Assembly: GCA_027592485.1 (NCBI GenBank)
Contig: JAQCKL010000032.1
Coordinates: forward strand, 1 to 16,151
Reading direction: 5' to 3'
DNA length: 16,151 bases
From: Cyanobacteriota bacterium
Lineage (GTDB): Bacteria > Cyanobacteriota > Cyanobacteriia > Phormidesmidales > Phormidesmidaceae
Positions 7,944-14,141 of this stretch are shown in pieces; the stretch's first letter is position 1, and each line of letters begins with the position of its first letter. The position numbers were made by a program, and so were the translations under genes. Below the pieces are notes generated by a model. The model made no database searches and had not been told where the DNA came from. It worked only from the letters and a program-made list of their open reading frames with translations.

Positions 7944-9059
7944 ATGAGTATTGATGCGTCTAGACCCATGGTGTCCCCCCAACCTGCCGACTCCGCTGAG
8001 ATTGATACCGCCGCCCTACTGAAACAACTGCGGCGTAAGCAAGGGGGGTGGGTGAGTTGGGGCCAAGCTTGCCAAGCCCTACAGAAAGCGGGCCTGTCTC
8101 CCCAGACCATATTTGAAGAGACTGGCTTTGAAGCCAGTCAGCAAAACCAAGTGATTGTTGCGTCTCAGGTGCAGGCTTCGCTGGTGGCAGCGGAGGCACC
8201 TGAGACCGTGCAGAGTCACTTTGCCCAACGGGGCAGCGACATTTTGTATGAGTTACGGGTGCTGTCTAACGACGATCGCGTGCGCGGAGCCACCTTGGCC
8301 ATTGCCCACGGTCTAGATGCTGACACCATCAAAGATGTCGTTAAAGCCCTCAAAGAGTATTCTTACTTCCGGGAGTCCCCCGCTGGGTTTAGTGATACCT
8401 CTGGGGACGCCGTGGCCTATCACTATTGGAAGCTGGCCCGACAGCAAGCGGATTTGGCGGCGCGATCGCGGCTGATTGCCCAAGGGCTGCGCTTTGCGGA
8501 GAGCGGTGGTGCCCGCCAGGCCATTGAAACCCTGCTGACTGATTTTGCGGTGACGAAAGCCCGCCCCGCGCCTCGGTTACCGGTCTTTCGGCTCGACGAC
8601 GATACCGAACTGCCCCATCTCATCCCTGTGGTGGGGGCTTTGCCCCTGACAGCAGCGGCCTTCAAAGCGGTACCGGTGGTCGTACCCGAACCTCCCTTTG
8701 AGATTGTCCATTCCCAGGGCATCGCGACTTGGGCACCCATCCCAGGCTGGCAGGTGATCCGAAAAGCCGAGGACCCCGTGGGGATTTTGGCCCAAACCCG
8801 CCAGTTGCCCAATATGCCTAATCCAGGCAATCAGGATGAACCCCTTTTACTGGTGATCGATCGCAGCGATCGCGATTGGACCGATGACAGCTATTTTTTG
8901 GCTGAACAAGATGTAGCTGAACAAGATGCCACCCTGATCTTGCAGTGGTTTGAAGAACAGCCCTCGCTAAAGTTGTTGGGGCGCTTGATCCTAGTGATGC
9001 GGCCCAAGCGCATCTTGGATGAAAACTATACCGATGAGCTCTTCCAATTTGAAGAATAG
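7944..9059 (+). CDS. raf1: Rubisco accumulation factor 1
   Basis: 371-residue cytoplasmic assembly chaperone that acts after the chaperonin, binding and dimerising Rubisco large subunits before the small subunit displaces it. Recognised by overall length and architecture. After a disordered, acidic and Pro-containing start, the helical alpha domain has the typical W-V-S-W-G-Q-A-C-Q-A-L-Q and I-F-E-E-T-G-F-E segments (about residues 36-66) and R-G-S-D-I-L-Y-E-L-R (about 95-104). A Pro-rich linker then leads to the C-terminal beta-rich dimerisation domain (about 215-360). It lies 1.06 kb from prk on the same strand. The ATG at 7944 was chosen; Met9 is an alternative. A 70-codon gene follows after 12 nt and may share its transcript. 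Confidence 0.92.
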   Translation: MSIDASRPMVSPQPADSAEIDTAALLKQLRRKQGGWVSWGQACQALQKAGLSPQTIFEETGFEASQQNQVIVASQVQASLVAAEAPETVQSHFAQRGSDILYELRVLSNDDRVRGATLAIAHGLDADTIKDVVKALKEYSYFRESPAGFSDTSGDAVAYHYWKLARQQADLAARSRLIAQGLRFAESGGARQAIETLLTDFAVTKARPAPRLPVFRLDDDTELPHLIPVVGALPLTAAAFKAVPVVVPEPPFEIVHSQGIATWAPIPGWQVIRKAEDPVGILAQTRQLPNMPNPGNQDEPLLLVIDRSDRDWTDDSYFLAEQDVAEQDATLILQWFEEQPSLKLLGRLILVMRPKRILDENYTDELFQFEE

Positions 9060-9071
9060 GCGAGACTTGCC

Positions 9072-9284
9072 ATGGCCCTAGAACGTCGACTCTCCCGCAC
9101 CATGTTTCTGGAAACCGAGATCGTGGTGCTGCGCCAAATCTGTATGACCCCAGGACGCCTCTTTGAACCGGGTAAGTATATTGCTGGCGAGCTACCGGAT
9201 GTGGCCTTCGAAATGGGCCTAGTCGATAAACTACCCCCGGTACGGGGCAAAAGTGAAGAGATCGGGGAAGCGTCAGGCGATTGA
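9072..9284 (+). CDS. small protein of unknown function behind raf1
   Basis: 70 codons, beginning at an ATG 12 nt after the raf1 stop in a different frame, so probably co-transcribed. I do not recognise the family. A conserved-looking core runs from T-E-I-V-V-L-R-Q to A-F-E-M-G-L-V-D-K-L, with G-R-L-F-E-P-G-K-Y-I and E-L-P-D in the middle. Its layout, a short strand, a G-x-x-x-x-P-G turn, then a helix ending in G-x-V, resembles small beta-rich domains seen in phage structural proteins, but that is only a shape comparison. The acidic tail is probably disordered. No signal peptide or membrane segment. Coding status is likely but not proven. Confidence 0.55.
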   Translation: MALERRLSRTMFLETEIVVLRQICMTPGRLFEPGKYIAGELPDVAFEMGLVDKLPPVRGKSEEIGEASGD

Positions 9285-9330
9285 TGGCTTGGGTCCCTTA
9301 GCTTAGGACAGCGAGTGCCTGGCTGATGTT

Positions 9331-9351
9331 TGCCGGCCTCCTTTACCGGCA
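9331..9351 (+). terminator. possible weak terminator hairpin after the raf1 unit
   Basis: TGCCGG and CCGGCA arms with a 9-nt loop, 46 nt past the stop of the 70-codon gene. No T run follows, so it may be only an RNA-stabilising hairpin. Confidence 0.35.
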
Positions 9352-9495
9352 TGTCACCTAACACGGGGGATCATTGGGGGAAGGGAGATTGGCGCATTTT
9401 GGCTTGATTATCAAAGCCCCGACACCCAATGCAAGGGCAGCTTCGGGATGCGAAAATGTTGCCTCTAAAACTTGTCTCAGGCAATACATTTTCTC

Positions 9496-9661
9496 CTTTT
9501 GAAAAGAGAAAAACAGCCTGACTTTGCCAGTTTTACCTCCGTTTTAGGGGCAATCAACGATCCCGACATCACCCTGAAATTTCCCTATCCATTGGCTAGG
9601 ACCGTGATCACCAGGGAATCGCCTGAATCGCTTTGGCCATAGAATATTTTCTTTTGAAAAG
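9496..9661. repeat. two copies of palindrome CTTTTGAAAAG
   Basis: The 11-bp palindrome occurs at 9496-9506 and 9651-9661, 155 bp apart, each preceded by a TTTTCT-type stretch. Both are upstream of the coiled-coil gene at 9832. They could be a pair of operator half-sites, or AT-rich chance matches. Confidence 0.4.
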
Positions 9662-9831
9662 CCTTAAACCTATTGACTTTTACCTTTTCCTGTAAGGCAT
9701 CCAGGTCTTTTTTGTGGACGATCAGTGATGCTCACAAGCCTCAATAAACGTTAAATGATTAAGGAGTAAAGGCTTGCCTGAAAACTTCAGATCTAGGATG
9801 GGATTGATTTAACAGAGAGTTATTGCGTCAT

Positions 9832-10200
9832 ATGGACCCTACTAAGGACAAGGTCAATACGTTGACCCAAAAAGTTGACGCACTCCATCAACTGATCGAT
9901 CAAGTGGATGCTCGACTATCCGATATTCTTGTCAGAGCTCAATCTCCTTCGGAAGATACTGGTGTGAGTGGTCTATATACCCCCCGTGGCGGCAGCTCAA
10001 GGGGTGCGTTCATGTCAGAACCTTCCCTCATGCACAAAGATGTGTTGATTGACTCGGGCTACGTGGATCCAGTGCGCTCCGGTGCCGATCAGAAGCTCTC
10101 TCCTGAAGTCCAAATCCAACGGCTGACGGCTCAGTTGACCGCTGCGTATAACCGGATTGCCGCCCTTGAGGAGCAACTCCTCGCGAACCGCGTCCATTAG
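9832..10200 (+). CDS. small coiled-coil protein of unknown function
   Basis: 122 residues from the ATG at 9832; an in-frame TTG at 9823 would add three. Residues about 5-35 show heptad-like spacing of Val/Leu/Ile (N-T-L-T-Q-K-V-D-A-L), indicating a coiled coil. A Gly/Ser-rich, probably flexible middle follows, and residues about 85-118 form a second coiled coil (V-Q-I-Q-R-L-T-A-Q-L). No membrane segment, signal peptide or catalytic motif. I do not recognise the family. The layout, helix, flexible linker, helix, suggests an adaptor or scaffold that self-associates. It is flanked by spacers on both sides, so it is probably transcribed alone. Confidence 0.7.
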   Translation: MDPTKDKVNTLTQKVDALHQLIDQVDARLSDILVRAQSPSEDTGVSGLYTPRGGSSRGAFMSEPSLMHKDVLIDSGYVDPVRSGADQKLSPEVQIQRLTAQLTAAYNRIAALEEQLLANRVH

Positions 10201-10399
10201 GCGCATTCGGCTACGATCGCCGTCTGAATGCCGAGTCTGTACGCTGTATCACCGCTCGTTACTCATCCTTTCACCTCCTCCAACCCATCTTTGGGAACGC
10301 CTCATCAGTTAACGGGAGTAGGAAAAGGGTGGGCCAGGGTGCTGAAATGCCCCGTCCAAAGATTTTAGGAAAAGTATTCGTTCCGAAGCTTCACGTCCC

Positions 10400-10663
10400 A
10401 TGGGAATGCCCTGCCAGGTCAACAGCATCCTGAAACTCAAGCCGACTCAGGGCTATCCGACGCCTCTCTTGCTGGATGGTCGGCACCAAGTTCAAAAAGA
10501 CGGCTACCGAATTTTCCCCCTAGACGTACCGCTGTGCTTGGTCGATGAGTACTGGCTTGCCCATGCCGATATCGTCATTCAGAAGCTGATCTGGGTCGAT
10601 CAAACGACCCATCTCGCGTTCACCATCACCCGCCTCTACGACACACCGTTTGCCGTGAAGTAA
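10400..10663 (+). CDS. DUF2584 family protein
   Basis: 87 residues starting M-G-M-P-C-Q-V-N-S-I-L-K-L, the N-terminus I associate with DUF2584, a small family found mainly in cyanobacteria with no known function. The rest is predicted to be beta-rich (Y-R-I-F-P-L-D-V-P, then A-D-I-V-I-Q-K-L-I-W-V), with no signal peptide or membrane segment. The stop lies beside an imperfect 13-bp duplication (CGTGAAGT twice), and the frame stays open for 25 codons after it, to a second stop at 10741-10743. It is convergent with the AAA+ gene, whose stop is 58 nt away. Confidence 0.8.
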   Translation: MGMPCQVNSILKLKPTQGYPTPLLLDGRHQVQKDGYRIFPLDVPLCLVDEYWLAHADIVIQKLIWVDQTTHLAFTITRLYDTPFAVK

Positions 10664-10721
10664 TGTCGTGAAGTCAAGGGTTGGCATCGCCTCCATCAGC
10701 TGCAAGCACGGGGGCTGATGC

Positions 10722-12137
10722 CTACTTTTGTGGGGGTGGCTTAAGGGGGAGGTGGGGATGGTGAAAGGCCACAGCCCGTTGCAAGGCGGCCCAGGTTAAG
10801 GTTGATCGCTTCCGGGCTTGCAGATCCACCTGGGCCGTTTGGGCGATTGCCTGAATCTGTCCACCGGTGAGGGGGAGTTGCTTGGCGACCCATTTCCAAT
10901 CGATGCCCCGGAATCGTAGGGTTGATGGCCACGCCAAGGCCCACAACTGCTCCCGTGCCCGAGCATTGGGCATGGGCAACTGTACGATCGCATCGAACTG
11001 CTGCCGCCAATAGGGGCGAATCGCCTCAAGCCGCTCGACGGAGACTAAGGTGAGACCTTGGGATTGGCGTTGCTCTTGCCACCAATGGGCGAGCTCGGGG
11101 GGCTCGGGGGTGGCGTTACGGCCAAACCAGCGATCGCCCTGCTGGAGCAGCAACAGGTGTGCCGCTTCGCCATCGGGTGGGGTCAGTAAATCGGTATCGT
11201 GATCTGCCGCAAAAATGGCCAGGTCCACGATTCGCAAAGATCGCTGTAGGTCCGCCGCGATCGCCATCGCCGCCAGGGTCTTCCCCGTACCGGCCCGACC
11301 CGCCAGCAACACCATCACACCGGAGGCATGGTCTACTTTTTGCCGCTGGCCTGCCTGCCGACTGAGGTATTGCAGGGTCGACAGCAAGGGCTTAGGTAGC
11401 ACCAGGGACGACCAATTGACCGTTACGGTTTTGGGCACGGTGAGCAATGGCGCTGGCCCCTCGGCGGCGGCAGTCCCTGGCACCTGGGCACTGGGCTGGG
11501 CTGAGAGGAGGTAGTTGACCACGGGCTCGGCCACCCGCACCTGCTGGCTGAGCAGGGTGCCCGCATCGCCGACCCATTCCAATAGGCCGCGCTCCATCAG
11601 TGAATCATCGGCCACAAGGCGGGATCGCCCCTGTTGCCAAGCTGTATCATCGCGGCACAGCAGCCGCAAGCAGAGATCCACCGTGGGCAGGTCCACCCAG
11701 GGGGCCTCATCCGCCTGGAGAAATTCGTACAAGCGGCCATAGCGACGGTTGATTTCAGGGGCGAGGGCCAGCAAAATCAGGTTTTTCTCAAAGAGGCTGA
11801 GGCCGTAGTGATCACGTAGTTGGGGTAAGGCTAAGACCGTACCCTGGTGGTGGCTGGCTTGAATGCGAGCGTCTAAATGCTGACTGTAGCTGCCCGACCT
11901 TTGGAGGATGGTGGGAGGTCGCTCTTCCTCATAGGTGGGGGTGTGGTTGAGGTTGATAATCCCCTTCCACCAATGGCTGGTGACCTTATCGGCTTCGGTC
12001 TGGGCCACCTGGTTGATGGTTTTAGCATCCTGTCGATGCCGCGCGATCGCCATCATCAACAGCCGATCGAGCCAGCGCAATTCGGTTTTGAGGTAAGCCC
12101 AGTTATCCACAAAGGGCTTGATTGCTTCATTGCCCAT
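10722..12137 (-). CDS. AAA+ ATPase-like protein with degenerate active site
   Basis: 471 residues. The N-terminal part (N-W-A-Y-L-K-T-E-L-R-W-L-D at 12-24; L-P-Q-L-R-D-H-Y-G-L-S near 104-114; L-A-P-E-I-N-R-R-Y near 125-133) matches the helical/winged domain of the AAA+ proteins found with extracellular contractile injection systems. An Ala/Pro linker (about 213-232) precedes the AAA+ module. Walker A is intact, G-R-A-G-T-G-K-T (280-287). Walker B is not: the usual hydrophobic run plus Asp-Glu is L-L-L-L-Q-Q (328-333). The sensor 1 Asn segment is also unrecognisable. Sensor 2-like L-T-G-G-Q-I (423-428) remains. It may bind ATP but hydrolyse it poorly, acting as a scaffold or switch. It is last of three overlapping or abutting minus-strand genes; no injection-system structural gene is in the window. 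Confidence 0.82.
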   Translation of the reverse strand: MGNEAIKPFVDNWAYLKTELRWLDRLLMMAIARHRQDAKTINQVAQTEADKVTSHWWKGIINLNHTPTYEEERPPTILQRSGSYSQHLDARIQASHHQGTVLALPQLRDHYGLSLFEKNLILLALAPEINRRYGRLYEFLQADEAPWVDLPTVDLCLRLLCRDDTAWQQGRSRLVADDSLMERGLLEWVGDAGTLLSQQVRVAEPVVNYLLSAQPSAQVPGTAAAEGPAPLLTVPKTVTVNWSSLVLPKPLLSTLQYLSRQAGQRQKVDHASGVMVLLAGRAGTGKTLAAMAIAADLQRSLRIVDLAIFAADHDTDLLTPPDGEAAHLLLLQQGDRWFGRNATPEPPELAHWWQEQRQSQGLTLVSVERLEAIRPYWRQQFDAIVQLPMPNARAREQLWALAWPSTLRFRGIDWKWVAKQLPLTGGQIQAIAQTAQVDLQARKRSTLTWAALQRAVAFHHPHLPLKPPPQK

Positions 12138-12555
12138 GATCCATCATCCGCAAAAACTCTAGGGGCAGCCCATCGGTATCGGCAATAAAGAGCACCTCAT
12201 ACACATGGGGGCCGATCATTTGTTGTTGGGGGGGCAGCAAGACAGTCAACTCCATGGGGGGGGTGCTTTGGGCTAACCGCTGCTGCAGGTCTGTTAACCA
12301 GTGGGGCAAAGTACTAACCTGCTCGGTGAGGTCAAAAGATAGGTGGTAGTAACCGGTGTAGTGCTCATCGTGAAAGGCATCGACGGTGGGGGCCGGTTCC
12401 GGCACCTGGAGTAACTCAATGCGTCCGCCGAGGCCAGTCATCCAACAGGCCAAGGTAATGCCTGCTGTAAAGCGTTCTTCTAGGGTAAACCCCAGCTTTT
12501 CGTAAAACGCGATCGCCCGATGAATATCCGCTGTGCGGATGGAGGCATGGTGCAT
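12127..12555 (-). CDS. VOC (glyoxalase/bleomycin-resistance) family protein
   Basis: 142 residues with the paired beta-alpha-beta-beta-beta modules of the vicinal oxygen chelate fold. The first module opens M-H-H-A-S-I-R-T and continues A-I-A-F-Y-E-K-L-G-F. The second ends D-T-D-G-L-P-L-E-F-L. Likely metal ligands are His2 or His3, Glu47, His71 and Glu133, a full set, so a metal-dependent lyase or isomerase is possible; the substrate is unknown. The ATG at 12555 was chosen over an in-frame TTG at 12570 that would overlap the upstream gene. It starts 7 nt after the TIGR02652-like gene and its last 11 nt overlap the start of the AAA+ gene, implying one transcript and translational coupling. Confidence 0.85.
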   Translation of the reverse strand: MHHASIRTADIHRAIAFYEKLGFTLEERFTAGITLACWMTGLGGRIELLQVPEPAPTVDAFHDEHYTGYYHLSFDLTEQVSTLPHWLTDLQQRLAQSTPPMELTVLLPPQQQMIGPHVYEVLFIADTDGLPLEFLRMMDHGQ

Positions 12556-12562
12556 GGTGGGC

Positions 12563-13072
12563 CTACTCAAACAGTCGGAAATAGGGGTAACGGATGGGAA
12601 CCCCAGGCTCCTTCTCTAGGTTGAAGTTAATCACGTCCCAGCAAGGGTCTTGGTCAGCGGAGGGGCTAAAGACAACTGGCAGCCCATAGAGTTGGGGCAC
12701 AGTGCTTTCTAAGGATTCCCGCCAAGGGGCGCTGCGCTTTAGGTAAGCGCTCACCAAGGTCTTATACCGTTCTGCAATAATCACCCGCGTGGCGCGGTAG
12801 CCCTCGGTATAGAGGCGATCGAGGGCTTCATGGATCTCAAATCTGATGCCATCGGGATGGGTGTGTTGCCGATACCATTCTCCGTCCCACTGCCGCCAAT
12901 GGCGACCCGATTGCAAGTGAACCAAGGTTTTGGTGTTGGGATCGGCCTCAAACGCCCCGTGACGGGTGCATAAATAGGTATCGGTCAGGGTCAATGCAGG
13001 AATGGTTTGCCGACAATGGGGACAGTGAATGTCTGGGCCAAAAATGGGGTGTTGCAGGGCTGGGTTAACCAT
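12563..13072 (-). CDS. TIGR02652-like cyanobacterial zinc-ribbon protein
   Basis: 169 residues. The start M-V-N-P-A-L-Q-H-P-I-F-G-P and the following C-P-H-C (17-20) with C-T-R-H (35-38) match a conserved cyanobacterial family I know as TIGR02652, of unknown function. The Cys/Cys/Cys/His set suggests one bound zinc. The middle (G-Y-R-A-T-R-V-I-I-A-E-R-Y, about 91-103) is a likely helix-strand region; the C-terminal part from about 112 is more variable. The frame stays open 46 codons further upstream, into the divergent gene, but the ATG at 13072 matches the family. It is first of the three-gene minus-strand cluster and shares a 109-bp divergent promoter region with the gamma-CA-like gene. Confidence 0.82.
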   Translation of the reverse strand: MVNPALQHPIFGPDIHCPHCRQTIPALTLTDTYLCTRHGAFEADPNTKTLVHLQSGRHWRQWDGEWYRQHTHPDGIRFEIHEALDRLYTEGYRATRVIIAERYKTLVSAYLKRSAPWRESLESTVPQLYGLPVVFSPSADQDPCWDVINFNLEKEPGVPIRYPYFRLFE

Positions 13073-13181
13073 TGAGCAAGCGACTGAGCGGCACCCTCCA
13101 CTGGGGTCTGGTAGCCGTATTATAGCGGGGGAGTTTCCCCGACTTTGTTCTCTAGCAGCGTTCTCTAGAACGATTGATGCC
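13073..13181. promoter_or_regulatory. divergent promoter region with 13-bp direct repeat
   Basis: 109 bp between two divergent starts, so it must drive both. GTTCTCTAG occurs twice with a 13-bp period (13147-13155 and 13160-13168). The second copy extends into the inverted pair GTTCT-CT-AGAAC. It sits 10-35 nt before the gamma-CA-like ATG, in position to act as an operator or a leader structure. No -10/-35 pair stands out. Confidence 0.45.
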
Positions 13182-13760
13182 ATGGCAAGTCCTGTTGGTC
13201 CAATCCTCACGGCCCTGGGGGATTTTTGGCCCGCCCCTAACCTCGACTCTGCTGCCTTTGTGGCCCCAGGGGCGACGGTGATGGGTCAGGTAACCCTGGG
13301 AGAAGGCTGTAGCATTTGGTACGGGGCGGTGCTGCGGGCGGATGTGGAAGCCATCCAGGTGGGGGCCTACACCAATGTGCAAGATGGGGCCATCCTCCAT
13401 GGGGATCCGGGTCAGCTGACGGTGCTCGAAGACTATGTGACGGTGGGGCACCGGGCGGTGATTCACAGTGCCTATGTGGAACGGGGCTGTCTGATTGGGA
13501 TTGGGGCGATCGTGTTGAATGGGGTACGGGTGGGGGCAGGCAGCATTGTGGGGGCTGGGGCGCTGGTCACCAAGGATGTGCCGCCGCGATCGCTCGTGAT
13601 GGGCTTACCCGCCAAGGTTGTCCGCCCAGTTTCTGAGGAAGAGGCGGCGGATTTGATCGACCATGCCCAGAAATATCACCGCTTAGCGCTTCTTCATAGC
13701 AACCAAGAGGCCCATGGGGGGAAAGCAAAGGATTTACCTAACCCAACTGGATTTGCATAG
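13182..13760 (+). CDS. gamma-carbonic anhydrase-like left-handed beta-helix protein
   Basis: 192 residues of hexapeptide repeats (V-A-P-G-A-T, V-M-G-Q-V-T, I-G-I-G-A-I, V-G-A-G-A-L) that form a left-handed beta helix, expected to trimerise. The three zinc ligands are present: His73 (A-I-L-H-G-D), His90 (T-V-G-H) and His95 (V-I-H), with the His-x4-His spacing of gamma-class enzymes. The active-site Arg52, Asp54 and Gln68 equivalents are also seen. Relatives include the CcmM N-terminal domain and YrdA/CaiE-type proteins, so it may hydrate CO2 or be inactive. It is not CcmM itself, since there are no small-subunit-like repeats after it. The C-terminal helix (S-E-E-E-A-A-D-L) is usual. The ATG at 13182 begins the family homology; psbY follows 76 nt downstream. 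Confidence 0.87.
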   Translation: MASPVGPILTALGDFWPAPNLDSAAFVAPGATVMGQVTLGEGCSIWYGAVLRADVEAIQVGAYTNVQDGAILHGDPGQLTVLEDYVTVGHRAVIHSAYVERGCLIGIGAIVLNGVRVGAGSIVGAGALVTKDVPPRSLVMGLPAKVVRPVSEEEAADLIDHAQKYHRLALLHSNQEAHGGKAKDLPNPTGFA

Positions 13761-13836
13761 ATCCGCGATCGCTGACATTATGAGAAGATTGTGACAGTGG
13801 ATTAAGTCATTTAACTATTTTGAGGGAGGTTCAGTG

Positions 13837-13959
13837 ATGGATTGGCGGATAGTACTCGTTTTATCTCCGGTGATCCTGGCAGGTAGCTGGGCTGTGTTTA
13901 ATATTGGTCGAGCTGCCTTGGCTCAGTTGCAAAAATTTAATGAGAACCGCCAGGCTTAG
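13837..13959 (+). CDS. psbY: photosystem II protein Y
   Basis: 40-codon gene. The product starts M-D-W-R-I-V-L-V-L-S-P-V and continues to W-A-V-F-N-I-G-R-A-A-L, matching PsbY, a single-pass thylakoid subunit at the periphery of photosystem II near cytochrome b559. Residues about 5-28 form the membrane helix, followed by a short polar tail. A strong Shine-Dalgarno sequence, GGGAGG at 13824-13829, lies 7 nt before the ATG. It could be read through from the gamma-CA-like gene but probably has its own promoter. A hairpin terminator follows 36 nt past the stop. Confidence 0.93.
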   Translation: MDWRIVLVLSPVILAGSWAVFNIGRAALAQLQKFNENRQA

Positions 13960-13995
13960 GGTCTGAGTTTTAGCGGTTTTGAATATCACCTAAAA

Positions 13996-14032
13996 AATCG
14001 ACCGAAAGACGTGACTTGTCTTCCGGTCGATT
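13996..14032. terminator. two-way terminator between psbY and the secreted-protein gene
   Basis: 15-bp arms (13996-14010 and 14018-14032) with a 7-nt loop and one imperfect pair. On the plus strand that pair is A-C and the tail is T-rich but broken. On the minus strand it is a G-U pair followed by six T. It therefore suits the minus strand best, although it also lies just after psbY. Confidence 0.75.
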
Positions 14033-14067
14033 CTTCTTGTCCAGAAAACAGAGTTTTGACCGCTCAA

Positions 14068-14103
14068 CCTTGAATCCCGCCAGCTTGAGGGCGGGGTTTA
14101 AGG
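14068..14103 (+). repeat. hairpin resembling an IS200/IS605-type element end
   Basis: Arms 14068-14081 and 14090-14103 (CCTTGAATCCCGCC with GGCGGGGTTTAAGG, 12 Watson-Crick and 2 wobble pairs). The AATCCCGCC-loop-GGCGGGG pattern recalls the subterminal hairpin at the right end of IS200/IS605-family elements. No transposase or TnpB reading frame remains nearby, so if it is such an end it is a solo remnant. It may equally be a plain structured spacer. Confidence 0.35.
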
Positions 14104-14141
14104 CAATAGAGGCCGTTTAGGCCTGGCCATTACGTTCGGCG

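Larger units (their letters stand above)
9285..9831. other. 547-bp spacer with hairpin and twin palindromes
   Basis: No convincing gene on either strand. Features seen: a TGCCGG/CCGGCA hairpin just after the small raf1-linked gene (9331-9351), two copies of an 11-bp palindrome (9496-9506 and 9651-9661), and AT-rich promoter-like DNA from about 9640 to 9780 containing TTGACT near 9675. It probably carries the end of the raf1 transcript and the promoter of the coiled-coil gene. Confidence 0.5.

Noticed and set aside
10271..10282. CACCTCCTCC resembling the 16S rRNA 3' end (anti-Shine-Dalgarno)
   Set aside because: No other rRNA sequence is present; a short chance match.
13812..13817. TAACTA with TTGTGA 17 bp upstream as the psbY promoter
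   Set aside because: Transcription would begin at the Shine-Dalgarno sequence itself, so it is unlikely to be the real promoter.
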